From an uncultured Collinsella sp. (GTDB lineage Bacteria > Actinomycetota > Coriobacteriia > Coriobacteriales > Coriobacteriaceae), in NCBI GenBank assembly GCA_958370325.1, contig CATXJW010000030.1:1-23810 (forward strand): 23,810 nucleotides of DNA. Reading direction: 5' to 3'. Position numbers and translations under genes: made by a program. Within the stretch, counting starts at the first letter, position 1. The number at the start of each line of letters is the position of its first letter. Of this stretch, positions 21,079 through 23,810 are shown one piece after another. The notes under the pieces were generated by a model. It saw only the letters and a list, made by a program, of their open reading frames with translations. It was not told the origin of the DNA and did no database searches.

Positions 21079-22217
21079 TGATCTACCTGGATAACGCGGC
21101 GACGACCATGCACAAGCCGCAGACGGTCATCGATGCCGTGACGCAGGCGATGTGCTCGCTCGGCAATGCCGGGCGCGGCGCCACGTCGGGTGCCCTCGAT
21201 GCCGCTCGCACGATTCACGGTTGCCGTGCCAAGCTCGCGCGCCTTTTAGGTTGCCCGAGGGCGGACCATGTTTGTTTTACGCCCAACTCCACCGCGGCGC
21301 TCAACACCGTTATCAATGGCGTGGTGCGCCCCGGCGACCGTGTGGTCACGACGGTACTCGAGCATAACTCCGTGCTGCGTCCGCTCAACCGCCTGGCAGC
21401 GGAGCGGGGTGTGATCGTTGAGCATGCGGGCTGCGACGCGAACGGTGCGCTCGACTACGAAGAGCTTGAGCGGCTGGTGACGCCGGGCACACGTGCCGTG
21501 GTGGTGACGCACGCCTCAAATGTGACCGGCAACGCGGTCGACATTGCGCGCGTGGCGGCCATGGCCCATGCGGCCGGTGCGCTGGTAATCGTCGATGCCT
21601 CTCAGTCTGCCGGCACGGCGCGTATCGATATGCAGGCCATGGGGCTCGACGTGGTGTGCTTTACCGGCCACAAGGGGCTCATGGGTCCGCAGGGGACCGG
21701 CGGCCTGGCCGTGGCGGAGGGCATTGACGTGGCCCCTTGGGCCATGGGCGGTACGGGCGTGCACAGCTTTGATCCACTGCAGCCGCTTGAGTGGCCCACA
21801 CGCCTTGAGGCGGGCACGCTCAACGGCCATGGCATCGCTGGCCTTTCTGCCGGCCTCGACTTTATCGAGGCCCAGGGCGGGGTGGAGACGATTGCAGCTC
21901 ACGAACGCGCACTCGCCGAACGTTTCCTCTCCGGCGCTCGCGAAATCCCCAGCATTGTACTTTACGGTGCGTTTGACCAACCTGCGCGCTCGGCGATCGT
22001 GTCGCTCAACGTGGGCGATATCGACTCTGCCGAGATCTCGGACGCGCTCATGCAAGGGTGGGGGATTGCGACGCGCCCCGGTGCCCATTGCGCTCCGCTC
22101 ATGCACCGCGCGTTAGGTACCGAGCGCCAGGGCGTCGTCCGTTTTTCGTTTGGGTATTTCAACACGGATAAGGAAGTCGATACCGCGATTGACGCTTTGC
22201 ACGATTTAGCCTGCTAA
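21078..22217 (+). CDS. Cysteine desulfurase family protein (EF2568 type)
   Basis: A 379-residue class V aminotransferase-fold PLP enzyme that should remove sulfur from cysteine, or selenium from selenocysteine, onto an active-site cysteine. Seen: MIYLDNAATT at the start, FTPNSTAALNTVI, VDASQSAGT, the PLP lysine in FTGHKGLMGPQGTG (K199) and the Cys loop RPGAHCAPLMH (C338). The subtype resembles the desulfurase-like protein EF2568 of the Enterococcus selenium-dependent molybdenum hydroxylase cluster (recall). The ATG at 21078 follows GGGAGG by seven bases and overlaps the DUF3343 stop; an in-frame GTG at 21063 is less likely. It is the last gene of the operon, before a strong terminator. Confidence 0.9.
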   Translation: MIYLDNAATTMHKPQTVIDAVTQAMCSLGNAGRGATSGALDAARTIHGCRAKLARLLGCPRADHVCFTPNSTAALNTVINGVVRPGDRVVTTVLEHNSVLRPLNRLAAERGVIVEHAGCDANGALDYEELERLVTPGTRAVVVTHASNVTGNAVDIARVAAMAHAAGALVIVDASQSAGTARIDMQAMGLDVVCFTGHKGLMGPQGTGGLAVAEGIDVAPWAMGGTGVHSFDPLQPLEWPTRLEAGTLNGHGIAGLSAGLDFIEAQGGVETIAAHERALAERFLSGAREIPSIVLYGAFDQPARSAIVSLNVGDIDSAEISDALMQGWGIATRPGAHCAPLMHRALGTERQGVVRFSFGYFNTDKEVDTAIDALHDLAC

Positions 22218-22240
22218 AGCTGCTAGAGCGTATATACTTG

Positions 22241-22270
22241 CGGGACGGGTCTTTTGCCCGTCCCGTTTTT
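22241..22270 (+). terminator. Terminator of the selenium operon
   Basis: CGGGACGGG (22241-22249) pairs perfectly with CCCGTCCCG (22257-22265), followed by five T. TATACT at 22233-22238 just before it could be a -10 box, but a transcript from there would meet the terminator at once. Confidence 0.92.
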
Positions 22271-22293
22271 GTTTCGACCCGAAAGGTGGTCCC

Positions 22294-23652
22294 ATGGCTT
22301 CATCCGCCCCGCGCGGTCTGCGTTCCGACCATGTCGTTACCGTCGGCATTGCGCTGTTCTCGATGCTCTTTGGCGCCGGTAACCTCATTATTCCGCCGCT
22401 GCTGGCGCTGCAGGCAGGTTCTGCCACGCCGGTTGCCATGATCGGCTTTTTGATTGCCGCTATCGGTCTGCCCGTTATGGGATTTATCGCCGTCGCGCTC
22501 GCTGGCACGGCCCGAGAGCTGGCCGGGCGTGTGCATCCTAAGTTTGGCGAATTCTTCGTTGCGGCGGTCTACCTGGCCATCGGTCCGTGCCTGGCCATTC
22601 CGCGCACAAGCTCTACGGCGTTCGAAATGCTGGTGCCGCTGCTACCCGAGGGCGTTTCGCTCGGCACGGCACGTCTGGTGTTTGCCATCGGGTTCTTCGT
22701 CGTCGCGTTTGCGCTCACGCTGCGTCCAGGCGTCATCACGCGCGTGCTCGGCCGCATTACGGGCCCTGCGCTCATTGCGCTCATCGTGCTGGTCGTGGGT
22801 GCTGCCGTGATCTCGCCGCTGGGACCGGATGCCGCGCCGCAGGCCCCCTACAATGCCGGTGCTGCCGTGCAGGGCTTTCTGACTGGCTATCAGACCATGG
22901 ACCTGCTCGCGTCGCTCGCCTTTGGCATCATCATCGCCGAGACCATCCACGAGTTGGGTGTTACCGATGACAAGCGCGTGGCCTTCGAGATCTCGCGCTC
23001 CGGTGTGATCGCTGGCGTGCTCATGGCCATCATCTACTGCGGTCTGGCGCTTGCCGGCATGCAACTCGGCACGGTTATGCCCGATGCTACCAACGGCGCC
23101 GCCATCCTCGCCCGTTCGGCCTCCATGCATTTTGGGCTTGCCGGCACGGTCGTGGTCTTCGCCATCTTCTTCCTTGCCTGCATGAACGTGTGCATCGGCC
23201 TCATCAGCTGTTGCTCGCGTTACTTCTGCGAGACGTATGTGGTCGAAGGGGGAGCGGAGGCTTCCGAGGAGGCCATGCGCCGTCCCTTTGCGGTTCTCGC
23301 CTTTGTGTTCGCTGCGTTTTCGTGCGTGCTCTCCAACGTGGGTCTCGACGTGATCCTCATGTTCTCGGTGCCTATGCTCAACGCCTTGTATCCCGTTGCC
23401 ATCGTGCTGGTACTGATGGGCCTGGTGCACGGCTTTTGCGACGCTCATCCGCAGGTGTGGGTCTGGGTTGGCGGTGTGGTTGCCGTGCAGAGTGTGATCA
23501 CCTCGGTCCGCGACGCGTTCTTTGCGGGCGTGTGGCTGCCGTTCGATGCGCTGCCGCTGGCGGATATCGGTGCCGCGTGGGCGCCGGTTGCCGTGGTGGC
23601 ATTTGTGATCGGTCTGCTCCATAGTCGTTTTGTTGCACATTCGAGGAGCTAA
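22294..23652 (+). CDS. brnQ: Branched-chain amino acid carrier BrnQ (LIVCS family)
   Basis: A 452-residue membrane symporter of the LIVCS family that imports leucine, isoleucine and valine with Na+ or H+. The N-terminus has the family block GIALFSMLFGAGNLIIPP. It continues with GPCLAIPRTSSTAFEM, TGYQTMDLLASLAFGIII and about 12 hydrophobic segments. GAAAGGTGG (22281-22289) precedes the ATG. It begins after the selenium-operon terminator and so is a separate unit. A tRNA gene follows. No attenuator or leucine-responsive site was recognised. Confidence 0.92.
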   Translation: MASSAPRGLRSDHVVTVGIALFSMLFGAGNLIIPPLLALQAGSATPVAMIGFLIAAIGLPVMGFIAVALAGTARELAGRVHPKFGEFFVAAVYLAIGPCLAIPRTSSTAFEMLVPLLPEGVSLGTARLVFAIGFFVVAFALTLRPGVITRVLGRITGPALIALIVLVVGAAVISPLGPDAAPQAPYNAGAAVQGFLTGYQTMDLLASLAFGIIIAETIHELGVTDDKRVAFEISRSGVIAGVLMAIIYCGLALAGMQLGTVMPDATNGAAILARSASMHFGLAGTVVVFAIFFLACMNVCIGLISCCSRYFCETYVVEGGAEASEEAMRRPFAVLAFVFAAFSCVLSNVGLDVILMFSVPMLNALYPVAIVLVLMGLVHGFCDAHPQVWVWVGGVVAVQSVITSVRDAFFAGVWLPFDALPLADIGAAWAPVAVVAFVIGLLHSRFVAHSRS

Positions 23653-23663
23653 GGCATCAATGC

Positions 23664-23692
23664 TTGCACAGGCGGGGAGTCTCCCCTATAAT
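23664..23692 (+). promoter_or_regulatory. Strong promoter of the tRNA-Pro gene
   Basis: TTGCAC (23664-23669) and a perfect TATAAT (23687-23692) are 17 bases apart. The spacer holds the palindrome GGGGA-GTC-TCCCC. The start codons downstream are absent, and the only gene it can serve is the tRNA (and whatever follows). Confidence 0.75.
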
Positions 23693-23743
23693 TTCCTTCG
23701 CTTTGGGACACGCAAGGTTTAGACCTTAGCTGCTCAACACCTT

Positions 23744-23810
23744 CGGGACGTGGCGCAGTTTGGTAGCGCGCCTGCTTTGGGAGCAGGATGTCGCAGGTTC
23801 AAATCCTGTC
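23744..23810 (+). tRNA. tRNA-Pro (anticodon TGG), cut by window end
   Basis: It starts with the proline acceptor CGGGACG, followed by TG and a D-arm (GCGC...GCGC). The anticodon arm is CCTGC-TTTGGGA-GCAGG with anticodon TGG, then a T-arm GCAGG-TTCAAAT-CCTGT. The 3' acceptor strand lies beyond base 23810. Confidence 0.95.

Noticed and set aside
22205..22218. Palindrome TTTAGC-CT-GCTAAA at the end of the desulfurase gene
   Set aside because: It is short, overlaps the stop codon, and the strong terminator just downstream explains the region.

Overview
The window looks like chromosomal DNA of a high-GC anaerobic actinobacterium of the Coriobacteriia, most likely Collinsella or a close relative. 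The reasons are codon use, the oxygen-sensitive gene content (2-hydroxyacyl-CoA dehydratase-type double-cubane proteins with an activase), the selenium genes and the gene style. This is inference from recall, not from a search. I see no phage, transposase, IS element or CRISPR array.

Layout. Bases 1-193 are the 3' part of RNase P RNA, followed by a long inverted repeat. Next come housekeeping genes: a YigZ/IMPACT protein, a divergent C_GCAxxG_C_C protein, O-acetylhomoserine sulfhydrylase, an MFS exporter, xanthine phosphoribosyltransferase and a small GGQ release-factor-like protein. Two related perfect hairpins flank the last gene. On the minus strand lie a diacylglycerol-kinase-like lipid kinase and a CLC antiporter whose motifs resemble the fluoride (CLC-F) clade.

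Bases 8583-14000 form a molybdenum block: moeA and mogA (cofactor assembly), then modA, modB and modC (molybdate uptake). ModB is unusual. It carries a signal peptide and about 180 residues of extracytoplasmic domain before the permease.

Bases 14432-22217 form the most interesting unit, eight co-directional genes: two paralogous double-cubane-cluster proteins (both keeping six cysteines at matching spacing), their BcrAD/HgdC-type ATPase activator, a GT4 glycosyltransferase, selD, yedF, a DUF3343 carrier-like protein and an EF2568-type cysteine desulfurase. selD starts inside the end of the glycosyltransferase gene and has an in-frame TGA at codon 17, exactly where the catalytic Cys/Sec belongs, so SelD is a selenoprotein and the host should decode Sec. 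A sensible reading is selenium delivery (desulfurase, carriers, SelD producing selenophosphate) feeding either a Se-containing cofactor or, through the glycosyltransferase, a selenosugar-like compound, with a double-cubane reductase system in the same transcript. The operon has a structured leader with a small ORF and several intercistronic hairpins, and ends in a strong terminator.

The window closes with a BrnQ branched-chain amino acid carrier and a tRNA-Pro(UGG) cut by the right edge.
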